The translations under genes and the position numbers were made by a program. Positions 8,917-17,119 of a stretch of 21,000 bases of DNA are shown here, piece by piece. The stretch spans positions 64,001 to 85,000 of the forward strand of contig CAJNDS010000183.1 in the NCBI GenBank assembly GCA_905221605.1, written 5' to 3'. The notes below the pieces were generated by a model. The model had not been told where the DNA came from. It searched no databases and worked only from the letters and a program-made list of their open reading frames with translations. Position 1 is the first letter of the stretch, and each line of letters starts with the position of its first letter. Source of the DNA: Symbiodinium natans. Taxonomy: Eukaryota; Sar; Dinophyceae; Suessiales; Symbiodiniaceae.

Positions 8917-9555
8917 CACTTGGCTGAGTCACACAAGGGTGGGGTGTTTTAGAAACAGACATACCACCCCGCTTCTCATTAGCACTATTGACAACCAAGT
9001 ATTTTGTTTAGTACTTCAAGGGTTCATGGGTAGCTATGCGTACGTCAAATAGGGCTATTCTGATTATGGGAGCCATTTGTGGGTCTTCTGTGAGGACTTT
9101 AGTGCATGGCTGTGCTCTTTGCAGACACATCCAGGGATCCTGATGAAGGCAGCGCGCCTTCGGAGGCATAGCGCGCGCGTCCGAGATGGGAATTGCGTCT
9201 GCCAGCACATCCCTGCATGCGGGAGCATGTCTCACTGAGTTGCCTGACGTGGTGGCTGATCTGATTCTGACACTTCCGGCATCCAGGAAAGCCTCTTCGA
9301 GGTGCTTGCGTCTCAATTTCTAGGGTGCATCTGCAGCAACAACGAGAGCTGTGTACAAGACTGAAGAGACTTAAATTTCTCAGGTGCGCGGAATACTGGA
9401 GCCCTCTACCCCAAAGCCGAAAACCTACGGCAATAGGGCATGGTCCGGGTATGGGGCCTATCCAACGTCTCCATTGCGCTCTGCAAAACGAGGGAACCCC
9501 ATGGTGCCCGTCCTGGCGAAGCCCGCCCATGCAAATAGTCTGGGCCTCAGTGTCA
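8917..9555. other. Unassigned stretch
   Basis: A copy of the GGTTCATGGGTAGCTA family lies at 9012-9036. The minus frame 9099-9656 (185 codons) and plus frames over 9325-9749 overlap, and part of them lies in the foldback element, so none is supported as coding. Confidence 0.4.
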
Positions 9556-9664
9556 TCTACTATTTGCTTAAGAACCCCAAAAGAATTAAAAATAATAATC
9601 CCTATATTACCCTCAATAAGGAAGAATATTTCTATTTTTGCGGGGTTCTTAAGCAATTAGTAGT
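9556..9664. repeat. Foldback element with near-perfect 23-bp arms and AT-rich loop
   Basis: Arms 9556-9578 and 9642-9664 match at 21 of 23 bases, with the inner 15 (TTGCTTAAGAACCCC and its complement) perfect. The 63-base loop is AT-rich. A further GGTTCATGGGTAGCTA-family half-copy follows immediately (9660-9690). Confidence 0.8.
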
Positions 9665-10151
9665 TCAAGGCTCTTCGGGTAGCTACACGGTCCCGCAATA
9701 TGAGTCCTTAACTGGAGGAACCCTTATATACCCCTTACATACCCTATAATACCCAACGGCCCACAACTTCAGGGCTTCAACCCTCCTAGCCCTTAACCAG
9801 GTTCAGGAACACAGCAGGCTTAGGGCTGGAGGCTTCGGGTTGGGGTCGGCAGGTGCCAGGCGAAGGGGGATGCGTGGCCAGCTTGGCAAAGAAACTCGGC
9901 CCGCTGCATGATCCACAATTGAGGACGAAGTCCTGGACCTTCGCCTGACTCTCCGTAAACTCAGAGTGAAATCTCGAATGCACACGGGGATTGATAGACA
10001 TCGTGTCATTACCCTAAAGCTAAAACCCGTACAAAGCATAAAGAGCTTCTTGTAGAAGAAAACCCCTTGTTCGGATACAACCCTCCCACGCAGCAACCCA
10101 TGCTGGGGCTGTTCGAACCCTCTCTTGGCGGTAGCTGTAAAGACTAGACCT
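9665..10151. other. Unassigned stretch
   Basis: Minus frames at 9786-10096 (71 and 97 codons) overlap each other and show no recognised motif. No gene is supported. Confidence 0.4.
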
Positions 10152-10352
10152 TCCTAAACCCTAAACCCTACACCCTAAACCCTAAACCCTAAACCCTAAA
10201 CCCTAAACCCTAAACCCTAAACCCTAAACCCTAAACCCTAAACCCTAGACCCTAGACCCTAGACCCTAACCCTAAACCCTAAACCCTAAACCCTAAACCC
10301 TAAACCCTAAACCCTAAACCCTAAACCCTAAACCCTAAACCCTAAACCCTAA
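10152..10352 (-). repeat. Longest telomere-like CCCTAAA array in the window
   Basis: About 28 units, mostly perfect, with a central patch of CCCTAGA variants and one CCCTAA hexamer at about 10240-10270. Confidence 0.97.
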
Positions 10353-10457
10353 ATAAACCCCCTCCCCTGGGCCCCTCCATATGTAGGGGCGCGGCAGCCG
10401 TGCCTCCGCATCCTCCAAGCTGCCTTTAGAATTAGCGGCTTTGGCTATTCTACCTAG

Positions 10458-10594
10458 GGGATCCGAAGTATGGGCCCAAACCCTAAACCCTAAACCCTAA
10501 CCCTAAACCCTAGACCCTAAACCCTTAATTTAGGTCCCCTGTTATATGAACCTTATATACACCGTACATAAAAAGGGCCCATACTTCAGATCCC
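10458..10594. repeat. Inverted repeat (20-bp arms) enclosing a telomere-like array
   Basis: GGGATCCGAAGTATGGGCCC (10458-10477) and 10575-10594 are inverted copies at 19 of 20 bases. The loop begins at once with CCCTAAA units (10475-10525) and then an AT-rich stretch. Confidence 0.85.
10475..10525 (-). repeat. CCCTAAA array inside an inverted repeat
   Basis: Seven units including one hexamer and one CCCTAGA. Confidence 0.9.
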
Positions 10595-11339
10595 TGTAAA
10601 TCCCCCGAAACAAGGGCAAGGGACCATACTAAGGGCCCATGGTTCCAACCTTAGACTACCCAAAAAAAATTAGGGCTGGGGGTTTAGGGCTTAGGGGGTA
10701 ACTAAGGAGCGATGCCCCTAACCCTACCGGGCTTCCTACTACCAGCCAAGGCATCCTCCCTTCTAACTCAAGAATACTGAGCTCTCTGGGGAGCCACCGG
10801 CTCCAGACCTTCCCTCCCCGAAACTTTTCACTCTATTCTCATGTGCCCTCGAACCCGGCAGCTCGGCTGCGCGCGACAGGCCCTGAAACCCTAAACCTGG
10901 GGCGCAAACCAAAAAACTCAAGAACGTTCAACTCCAGAGCCTTGCCCTAAAACCCTAAAGCCCCTGGCCTGAAATCTGCCGGCAGGGGAGTGTCTGCGCG
11001 GAGGCGACGGAGGTGGCCACGCTGAGAGCACCTGCGCAGCCCAATCGACAAAGCTGGGACTGTCAACGCTCTCGTTTTTCTACTGAACAAAGGGGGAAAG
11101 TAAGTTCTTCTTGTTTAGTGGTCGCACCTTGTCAGGGTTTGCTGAGCTTAGGGCCGAGGGTCTAGGGTCTTAAGGCTGAAAGGTGTTGAGGTTAGCAGAA
11201 GATCGGGCGGAGAAAGCGAAAGCCCCAGCAACGCTCTACCAGCCATCTTTGTGTGCAGCGCCCTCGGACTCCGACCGCAAACTCTACCTGAAAGCCATCC
11301 GGTACTTGCAAAACCCACTTCAACAACTGAAGTGTGCAG
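10595..11339. other. Unassigned stretch
   Basis: No supported gene. The plus frame 11183-11443 begins in balanced sequence but runs into degenerate telomere repeat. Isolated heptamer remnants lie near 10676-10700 and 11150. Confidence 0.4.
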
Positions 11340-11589
11340 GCCCTAGACCCCTTAAACCCTCAACCCCTGAGCCCCTTCAAAACCCCTTAGACCCTAAAGC
11401 CCTTACAAAACCCTTAAACACTAAACCGCTCATAAACCCCTGATAAACCCTAAACCCCTAAGCCCCTTAAGAACCCATTAGCCCCAAACCCCAAACCCCA
11501 AACCCCAAACCCCAAACCCCAAACCCCAAACCCTAAACCCTAAACCCTAAACCCTAAACCCCAAACCCCAAGCCCCCCCCCCCCCCCCC
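11340..11589 (-). repeat. Degenerate telomere-variant tract with (CCCCAAA)n and a C17 run
   Basis: Loose CCCCTTAAA-type units lead to about seven perfect CCCCAAA (11482-11530), then CCCTAAA, then 17 C at 11573-11589. Confidence 0.9.
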
Positions 11590-11697
11590 GGCAGCGCCTG
11601 AGCTGCCACTCCGCAAGATGCGAGGCTGAGTGAGTGCCTCTGACTCGAAGAGCTGAGGCGACCTCAAGAATCCGAGAGGCTTCGGTGCATTGAACCA

Positions 11698-11790
11698 GGG
11701 GGTTTGGGGTTTAGGGTTTAGGCTTTGGGGTTTAGGGTTTAGGGTTTAGGGCTTAGGGCTTAAATTTGGGGTTTGGGGTTTGGGATTTGG
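11698..11790 (+). repeat. TTTAGGG/TTTGGGG mixed array
   Basis: Alternating TTTAGGG, CTTAGGG and TTTGGGG units. It mirrors the CCCCAAA-rich tract 110 bases upstream in opposite orientation. Confidence 0.85.
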
Positions 11791-11866
11791 GCTTATGGGC
11801 CCCCATGGTCTCTGCCCATTGTAGTGTAGAGCAGACGAGGACCATCACCCAGATTGGAGCTCCCAC

Positions 11867-11966
11867 ACTTGGAGGTTCATAGGTAGCCCTACACCCTAAA
11901 CCCTAAACCCCTAAACCATTCAGGGTACTTATAACCCGACTTATAACTACCCATGAACCTCCAAGT
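11867..11966. repeat. Inverted repeat (20-bp arms) of the GGTTCATGGGTAG family with telomere units in the loop
   Basis: ACTTGGAGGTTCATAGGTAG (11867-11886) and 11947-11966 are inverted copies at 19 of 20 bases. The loop starts with CACCCTAAACCCTAAACCCC. Confidence 0.85.
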
Positions 11967-12045
11967 ATTGCCTCTCCTCTTACTGGTGCAGCCCGAGGGT
12001 CCAGGAGAACTTCTTGACGCCGGCAGGGCTGGCCTTGAGAAAAGC

Positions 12046-12149
12046 AGGGTTTAGGGTTTAGGGTTTAGGGTTTAGGGTTTAGGGTTTAGGGTTTAGGGTT
12101 TAGGGTTTAGGGTTTAGGGTTTAGGGTTTAGGGTTTTGGGTTTTTTTTA
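12046..12149 (+). repeat. Telomere-like TTTAGGG array abutting LINE 3' end
   Basis: About a dozen uninterrupted TTTAGGG units end in TTTTGGG and a T8AGGG stretch at the LINE junction. Read on the LINE strand, the end is CATCCCTAAAAAAAACCC, so the ORF2 TAA stop and a short A8 tract both fall in the repeat. The array has the same orientation as the one at the LINE 5' side. Confidence 0.95.
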
Positions 12150-13115
12150 GGGATGCCGTGCGCGCGAACTCTGCGCGCGCTTTGGCGCCTTCCCAAAAGA
12201 GGAATCCCTGACTCGGCGGGCTATGAAGAGGTACTTTTCGTGTGGGTTTTTGGCGTTGTGGCCTGCGTTCCATAGTTTTGGGAAGTGTCTTTTACTGAGT
12301 ATCTCTGCCCAATATGGAATCTGCATACCGCGCCTTCTGCCCTTGACCAGGATCCTATCTTTAAAGGCCGTCGCAAAGACAACATTGTGGTAGGGTTCTT
12401 CTATCGAGGTGGTAAATATCTCCACAAAGTTGTTCTGTTGGAGAGAGAGAAGGGTTTCGGACGGTTTGGTCGGCTTGCCTGCTTGCTGCCAAACCGTTTC
12501 GTTTGTGATGCGTGAGTAATATGAAGCTTTGATACCTATAACTCTGCGTAAAAATCGGATAAAGTAGGCATCCACGCGGTGTAGTTCCTGGTGTTTAATT
12601 GTAATGGTGTCCAGTCCATATATGAGTATAGGCACGAATGTCGACTGGAATAGTCTAAGCTTGGCCTTCCTATGTAGCGTACTGTTCCATACCAGTCGTA
12701 GTTTCTTAAAAGCTGATTCCGCCAAGGCAGCTCTGTGCCGAAACGCGTGTTCGAATGCATTTTTCCAAGAGATAATGCTCCCCAGGTACTTTACCTGCGG
12801 TGTGGTCGGTACTAAGTCTCCGCTTCTAAACCTGACGGCTGGGTTTGGTCTATCTGGGTGTGTAAGCAGCTCTGTCTTACCTGTGTTTAGTGTCATGCCG
12901 TAGTGCTCCGCCTCCGCCTCAAGATGATGTAGCATGCTAGTAAGCTGCGGTGTGGTCAAGGAAAGGAGGAGCGTATCGTCTGCGTATTCTAAGTCATAAT
13001 GGGGGTACTGCACCGACCATGTGTTAGTGGGGGTGCCTGCAGCCAAAAGTCCCGCGTCTACATCTGAGAGTATTACTGTGAGAACTATTATGAAAAGGTA
13101 CGGACTAGCGGACAT
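12147..13115 (-). CDS. LINE ORF2, C-terminal part: reverse transcriptase catalytic half and thumb
   Basis: This frame carries the rest of the reverse transcriptase. SPYLFIIVL (residues 4-12) directly continues the QGCPL motif of the preceding frame, and YADD at residues 44-47 gives the two catalytic aspartates of motif C. KTELLTHP and VKYLGSIIS match the RT motif D/E region, and the thumb-like KLRLVWNSTL / IYGLDTITI segments follow. The Met at 13115 is an accident of the frameshift; one base appears to be missing near 13108, between the Leu and Ser codons of the QGCPL-SPYLF junction. The C-terminus (WAEILSKRHFPKLWNAGHN onward) is basic and has no CCHC knuckle or second endonuclease. The stop codon TAA (12147-12149) lies within the CCCTAAA-like repeat bordering the element, so no separate 3' UTR exists. 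Confidence 0.93.
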   Translation of the reverse strand: MSASPYLFIIVLTVILSDVDAGLLAAGTPTNTWSVQYPHYDLEYADDTLLLSLTTPQLTSMLHHLEAEAEHYGMTLNTGKTELLTHPDRPNPAVRFRSGDLVPTTPQVKYLGSIISWKNAFEHAFRHRAALAESAFKKLRLVWNSTLHRKAKLRLFQSTFVPILIYGLDTITIKHQELHRVDAYFIRFLRRVIGIKASYYSRITNETVWQQAGKPTKPSETLLSLQQNNFVEIFTTSIEEPYHNVVFATAFKDRILVKGRRRGMQIPYWAEILSKRHFPKLWNAGHNAKNPHEKYLFIARRVRDSSFGKAPKRAQSSRARHP

Positions 13116-15391
13116 CCTTGTCGAATACCAGCCTGTACCTGCCCCTTAGCTGCGGTGTGGCAAATGCCCTTTACCTCAAATGTAGGCGCCTGATAGATAC
13201 CTTCTATGAGCTTGAGCATTTTATTTGATAACCCGAACCGTTCCAGAGCAATCATGAGAGCGGTGTGGTCCACGGAGTCAAACGCCTGCTTCCAATCTAG
13301 GAATAAACAATGCATCGGATTACTAGTCATGGTTGAGTACTCCATAGCTCTTCTAAGTATGAACAACGGATGCTTGGTGCCCCTAGAGGCTCTGAACCCG
13401 TATTGTGTCTGTCGCAACTTTTTCTCCGACTGAAGGGCTAATCTCGTCTGCATCATCATAGCAAACAATTTATACATCGTATTGAGGAGGGAAATAGGTC
13501 GATAGGACTCTGGGTCGGTATCGTCCCCTTTGCCTTTGTAGATAGTGACCACGACAGCGTGTGTCCATGATGGCGGTATGGTCTCGGAGTTCCAAACTTC
13601 GTTTAGCGTGCTTAACAATTGGAGCTCGCCGTGGGAGTCCAGCCAGATCCAAAGTTCGTTGGAGGACTGGTCTGGTCCTGGAGCCTTGTTACGCTTTAGT
13701 TTCCTAAGCGCCACCTGTAATTCTTCGAGGGTAAACTGCTCTTCGTCTTGCTGTGTGGGGTGAAGTTGTGGCCGCGCCTTCAGTGTTGTGTTCGAGTTGG
13801 GTGGTCTCGGTCTGCATTTCCACTGCTTAGTCTCTAGATGGTTTTTCATAGCGATGTGGCGTTGTGACCAAGGGACTGGTTTGCCGTTTACCACCAAATG
13901 TGTTTTCTTGCCCTGGAATCCTTTTTTCTGACGTCTTACTACGTCCCAAACTTTGGAGTGTTCTGCATGTGGGTCTTCTAACAGTTGGCGGTGTACCCAG
14001 GCCACTTTGTCCTTGCGCGCCATTCTTTTCGCCTTGTTCCTTAGTGCTCTCGCCGTGGCCCAACCTTTGGCGTTGGCTTGTCTGGCTTCTGCTAATGCGC
14101 TTAATGTTGGCGGTGTGATCCATGGGGTTCTAGCGGGAAATTCCGTTGGCGAAAACGCTAGGTTGGCAGCTTTTAGCGCCTGTCTGACCAGCTCATCCGG
14201 CGGTGTGGTCGGTCCTATAGGTTGTGGGGGTGGGGGCGGTAGCACTAGGTCCCGCCCTCCGGTTCTTTGTTGTGTGTCCCTACCCTGCGCTGCCAGTCTA
14301 TCCGCCCTCTCATTTCCGCTAACCCCGGAGTGTCCTTTAACCCAGTGGAAGGAAACTGTCATGGCGGTGTGGTCCACTATGCGCTTGACCTGATTTACGA
14401 GTATTTTGTGTGAGCTAGCCCTCCATGCGCCGGTAGAAACCTTAATAGCCCATTGGCTGTCCGAATGAATGCGGACTGCCGTACACCCCTGCGCTTCTGC
14501 GAACAGTAGAGCCTCAAAAATTGCTGTAAGTTCCCCCGTGTTGTTGGAACCTACGGCGGCTCCCAAGTACGCTGCGTGATCCGGCATGGTGATCACCGGT
14601 CCTGAGGCTTCAAATGCGGTGTGGTCGATGCTTCCCGTCCAACCCCAGCCCGCAGGTGTTGTTGCCCTACACTTACCCCCGGTACCGGCCCCATCTGTAA
14701 AGAACGTTGCTTTCCGCGGTACGCTCTCTGCTATGGGGAGATTGTCGCGCGCTTCCTGTCCCCTAAGGAGGGCGTTGTAGTGAGATTTTTCCGAAGGAGT
14801 CGGAGCACGAGGCCTTCGGGATTGTGTCGGCTGCTTTGGCGGTGTAGCCCTAAGTTTGACTCGAATCTCCGTGACAAGCAGGTAGTGGTCGCTAGGGAAA
14901 CCCGTGTGTAACTTAGACTTGCAGGAGTGTACCGATGGTAGCCATTGTTGCCTGGTGAAAGTGTGGTCCAGCCCCTGGAAGCGGATAGGGTCCGCTGACG
15001 GCGGAGGGAGGGGAGGGGGTAGGGGGAGTTCACTTGTTAAAAAGGCTCGAACCTGTTGTGCACAATTACGAGCGAGTTCGTCCCCTAATTGCCTGTGCAT
15101 GGTAGTGTACACCTGCTGGAGGATTAGAGGATCCAACAAGAACTGGGACCAGTCTGGCGGCGGGGCCGACTTATCTCTATACGTAACCTGGTCTAGTGGC
15201 GTTGTGGTCTTGTACGATGCGATCTCTACCATGTTTTGGAGTTTCATAGTTTTCACACAGAGCGAACGGTTCGACTGGGCGGTGTGGTCAATGAATTGTG
15301 GGCCTTTGCCATAGGTATACGGACCTGTAACCCCCAGGTCATTCTTGTGCTGGGCCTGGAACCTTACATTGAAGTCTCCTGTGACATACAC
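13088..15391 (-). CDS. LINE ORF2, middle part: endonuclease C-half, RNase H, reverse transcriptase N-half
   Basis: The start Met at 15391 is not a real start; the frame continues ORF2 after a frameshift. Residues 5-8 (GDFN) and the SDH motif near residue 168 complete the APE endonuclease. Residues about 228-370 form an RNase H with the full acidic set: D233 (FTDGAG), E287 (GELTAIFEAL), D311 (HSDSQW), H354 (WVKGHSG) and D364 (NERADRLA). It would degrade RNA in RNA:DNA hybrids. From about residue 555 the RT begins: KRNKAPGPDQ, YKGKGDDTDPESYRPISLLN, QYGFRASRGT, then FLDWKQAFDSVDH with catalytic Asp near residue 699, and GIRQGCPL at the end. Immediately after QGCPL the frame is lost and stops at 13088; RT resumes in another frame at 13115. 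RNase H between endonuclease and RT is unusual, because in RNH-bearing LINE clades it normally follows the RT. A proline-rich spacer lies near residues 120-135. Confidence 0.95.
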   Translation of the reverse strand: MYVTGDFNVRFQAQHKNDLGVTGPYTYGKGPQFIDHTAQSNRSLCVKTMKLQNMVEIASYKTTTPLDQVTYRDKSAPPPDWSQFLLDPLILQQVYTTMHRQLGDELARNCAQQVRAFLTSELPLPPPLPPPSADPIRFQGLDHTFTRQQWLPSVHSCKSKLHTGFPSDHYLLVTEIRVKLRATPPKQPTQSRRPRAPTPSEKSHYNALLRGQEARDNLPIAESVPRKATFFTDGAGTGGKCRATTPAGWGWTGSIDHTAFEASGPVITMPDHAAYLGAAVGSNNTGELTAIFEALLFAEAQGCTAVRIHSDSQWAIKVSTGAWRASSHKILVNQVKRIVDHTAMTVSFHWVKGHSGVSGNERADRLAAQGRDTQQRTGGRDLVLPPPPPQPIGPTTPPDELVRQALKAANLAFSPTEFPARTPWITPPTLSALAEARQANAKGWATARALRNKAKRMARKDKVAWVHRQLLEDPHAEHSKVWDVVRRQKKGFQGKKTHLVVNGKPVPWSQRHIAMKNHLETKQWKCRPRPPNSNTTLKARPQLHPTQQDEEQFTLEELQVALRKLKRNKAPGPDQSSNELWIWLDSHGELQLLSTLNEVWNSETIPPSWTHAVVVTIYKGKGDDTDPESYRPISLLNTMYKLFAMMMQTRLALQSEKKLRQTQYGFRASRGTKHPLFILRRAMEYSTMTSNPMHCLFLDWKQAFDSVDHTALMIALERFGLSNKMLKLIEGIYQAPTFEVKGICHTAAKGQVQAGIRQGCPLVRTFS

Positions 15392-16674
15392 TGGTTCGGG
15401 CTGGGGTATATCTGTGAGGTGTGTTTCAAGTGTGTCCCAAAATGGGAGCCTGCTGTTTCAAAGTCATGACCTGAATGGGGAGCATATACACCAACTACAT
15501 GTACGTCACCTCCTTTCTTTCGGAATACTGCATGGATGATTCTACTGTTAACCTGTATGATGTCTGCTAGGTGTGGTCTGAGCTTTGGGGCTATGACCAA
15601 ACCTACTCCGGCATGTTTGTCTTTGTGATTTCCAGAGAGCACCACCAGATGTTGCTCAGATGTATAAGAATAATACTGTGTGGACTTAGTCTCCGAGAGG
15701 GTGACTACATCCAGGTTATTCTCAGACATTAATTGCAACACAGTTTTTAGCTTCAGGGCGTCTGCAAATCCTTGTACATTCAAGGTCGCTATCCGAAGCT
15801 TAGCCCCATACTCTAGAGGCGGTGTGGTCGGTGCTACCCTGACCCTTCTCTTCTTCTCCCTTCTTCTGTTTTGTTGGCGTAGAACGTGCTGTCTAAACCA
15901 TTTGGCCTTGTTAAGGGAGGCTTTTTTGAGCATGTGGGGGGAGGGATCTAGGGAGCCCGCCCCTAAATCCCTTTGCTGTTTACACATCCTTCTCCAGTGG
16001 CGGTAGGCTCTTCTGCGAGCCGCCCGCCTCTGTGAGCCCCTGGATTGTGTTGTTTTCCCCCCACCTTGTGGGGTACACTCTTCGTTAGGCCACGAGGCCC
16101 CCGGCATGCCTCTAGGAGGCGGTGATCGGCAAGGCGGTGTGGGCGGAAGCCCTTGAATTCTTTGAATTATTGTACTTGAGGCGTTTCTTTTAGAAACCTT
16201 GGGCTTAATAAAGATGGTTCTGTCTGGGGATACTCGAATCTTCTTTCTTCTACCAGACCTTCCTTGTTTGGGCTTTGGTGAGACTACAGGCGGTGTGGTC
16301 ACATATTGGGCAGGTTCAGTTCGGGGCAATACTAAGTGTTTGGATAAAGCCTGCTTATGGGAAGTTCTATGTATTAACAGGGTTTCGCGAGAATACTGAG
16401 GCTGGGTTGCTGAGGGGATTAGTGCATTGAGGTCTAACACAACTTTGGCTTTGATGTGGTCATGCTGCCATGAAATTTTGAGGGGAATGTTACCAACCAG
16501 GGAGTGCTGCTTTTGATTGTGATGTCTAGCCGCCCATTCCTCATGCCCATGCTTGGCGGTGTAGCCTGTTGAGTCAGGGATCCTAAACGAATTCAGTGGA
16601 GGCCTGGCCTGGTTCTTCAGAAAATATTCAAAGGTGAACCGGCAGCCATACTTGATAAAATACTCGCCAAGCAA
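15364..16674 (-). CDS. LINE ORF2, N-terminal part: basic extension plus endonuclease N-half
   Basis: This is the first part of the ORF2 polyprotein. Residues 1 to about 285 form a basic, proline-rich extension with clusters such as GRSGRRKKIRV, QRRAARRRAYRHWRR and RRREKKRRVRV, and no recognised fold. From about residue 292 the APE endonuclease begins with LRIATLNVQGF (Asn motif) and LDVVTLSETKS (catalytic-type Glu), followed by GVGLVIAPKL and VVGVYAPHSGHDFE. APE nicks target DNA to prime reverse transcription. After the HDFE segment the frame is wrong: continuation of the endonuclease (PFWDTLE, then GDFN) is in another frame from about 15450. A frameshift therefore lies near 15445-15460, and the last 20 or so residues up to 15364 are out-of-frame noise. 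The start at 16674 is the first Met after the TGA at 16717. Confidence 0.9.
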   Translation of the reverse strand: MLGEYFIKYGCRFTFEYFLKNQARPPLNSFRIPDSTGYTAKHGHEEWAARHHNQKQHSLVGNIPLKISWQHDHIKAKVVLDLNALIPSATQPQYSRETLLIHRTSHKQALSKHLVLPRTEPAQYVTTPPVVSPKPKQGRSGRRKKIRVSPDRTIFIKPKVSKRNASSTIIQRIQGLPPTPPCRSPPPRGMPGASWPNEECTPQGGGKTTQSRGSQRRAARRRAYRHWRRMCKQQRDLGAGSLDPSPHMLKKASLNKAKWFRQHVLRQQNRRREKKRRVRVAPTTPPLEYGAKLRIATLNVQGFADALKLKTVLQLMSENNLDVVTLSETKSTQYYSYTSEQHLVVLSGNHKDKHAGVGLVIAPKLRPHLADIIQVNSRIIHAVFRKKGGDVHVVGVYAPHSGHDFETAGSHFGTHLKHTSQIYPSPNQCMSQETSM

Positions 16675-16716
16675 AAGCTGTAAGCTTGGCGGTGTGGCCG
16701 TGTTGTGGCCAAAACA

Positions 16717-17085
16717 TCAGGCCTGCTTACCCCTGCCTCCCTTCGCCGAAAACACTGCGGCTTTGGAAGCTGGGGCGGCGGTGGAAAGCTTTGCTGAGAC
16801 CGGGAGTTGCGCCGGGTCTGCGGAAAATCCTGGCGTCATGGCGGTGCGGTCCATGGCCGCCGACGGCACCTCTGGCTTACCCTGGTATGTACAGGCCTTC
16901 AGGTTGCCCACCTTCTCGCCCGGGGCGCCAGCTTTTTCACAATATTCGTCCCAACAAAAGGCGATGTGGTCGCAGAGGACGATGTCCAACTCGAACGGGA
17001 ACGGCTCCTTGGCGTTGTGGTAGGTGAGGATGGTACTCCAGTGGCGGGACGGCTTTCCCTTTTGAATTCCTTTCCCGGAACCCAT
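16717..17085 (-). CDS. Probable C-terminal part of LINE ORF1, separated by frameshift
   Basis: This frame is open upstream past its first Met (17085), at least to about 17175, so it overlaps the end of the main ORF1 frame; the Met is only a formal start. It is rich in G, K, P and A and has a Cys/His cluster near residues 45-75 (LCDHIAFCWDEYC, then a Cys in NLKAC) that could be a divergent zinc-binding knuckle, the kind of domain often found at the C-terminus of LINE ORF1 proteins. The spacing does not match a classic CCHC knuckle, so the zinc finger is only a suggestion. The frame ends with TGA at 16717-16719. The very same frame then stays open for 14 codons to the first Met of ORF2 and on through its endonuclease. 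It may be a separate small ORF; I favour a frameshifted ORF1 tail. Confidence 0.55.
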   Translation of the reverse strand: MGSGKGIQKGKPSRHWSTILTYHNAKEPFPFELDIVLCDHIAFCWDEYCEKAGAPGEKVGNLKACTYQGKPEVPSAAMDRTAMTPGFSADPAQLPVSAKLSTAAPASKAAVFSAKGGRGKQA

Positions 17086-17119
17086 CGCCTCCTTCTTCGC
17101 CTGCCCGTACAGCTCCGTT

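Noticed and set aside
9099-9656. 185-codon minus-strand frame
   Set aside because: No recognisable motif, and it runs through the foldback element at 9556-9664 with open plus-strand frames opposite.
13864-15314. Several plus-strand frames of 80-146 codons opposite LINE ORF2
   Set aside because: They are antisense shadows of the retrotransposon frames.
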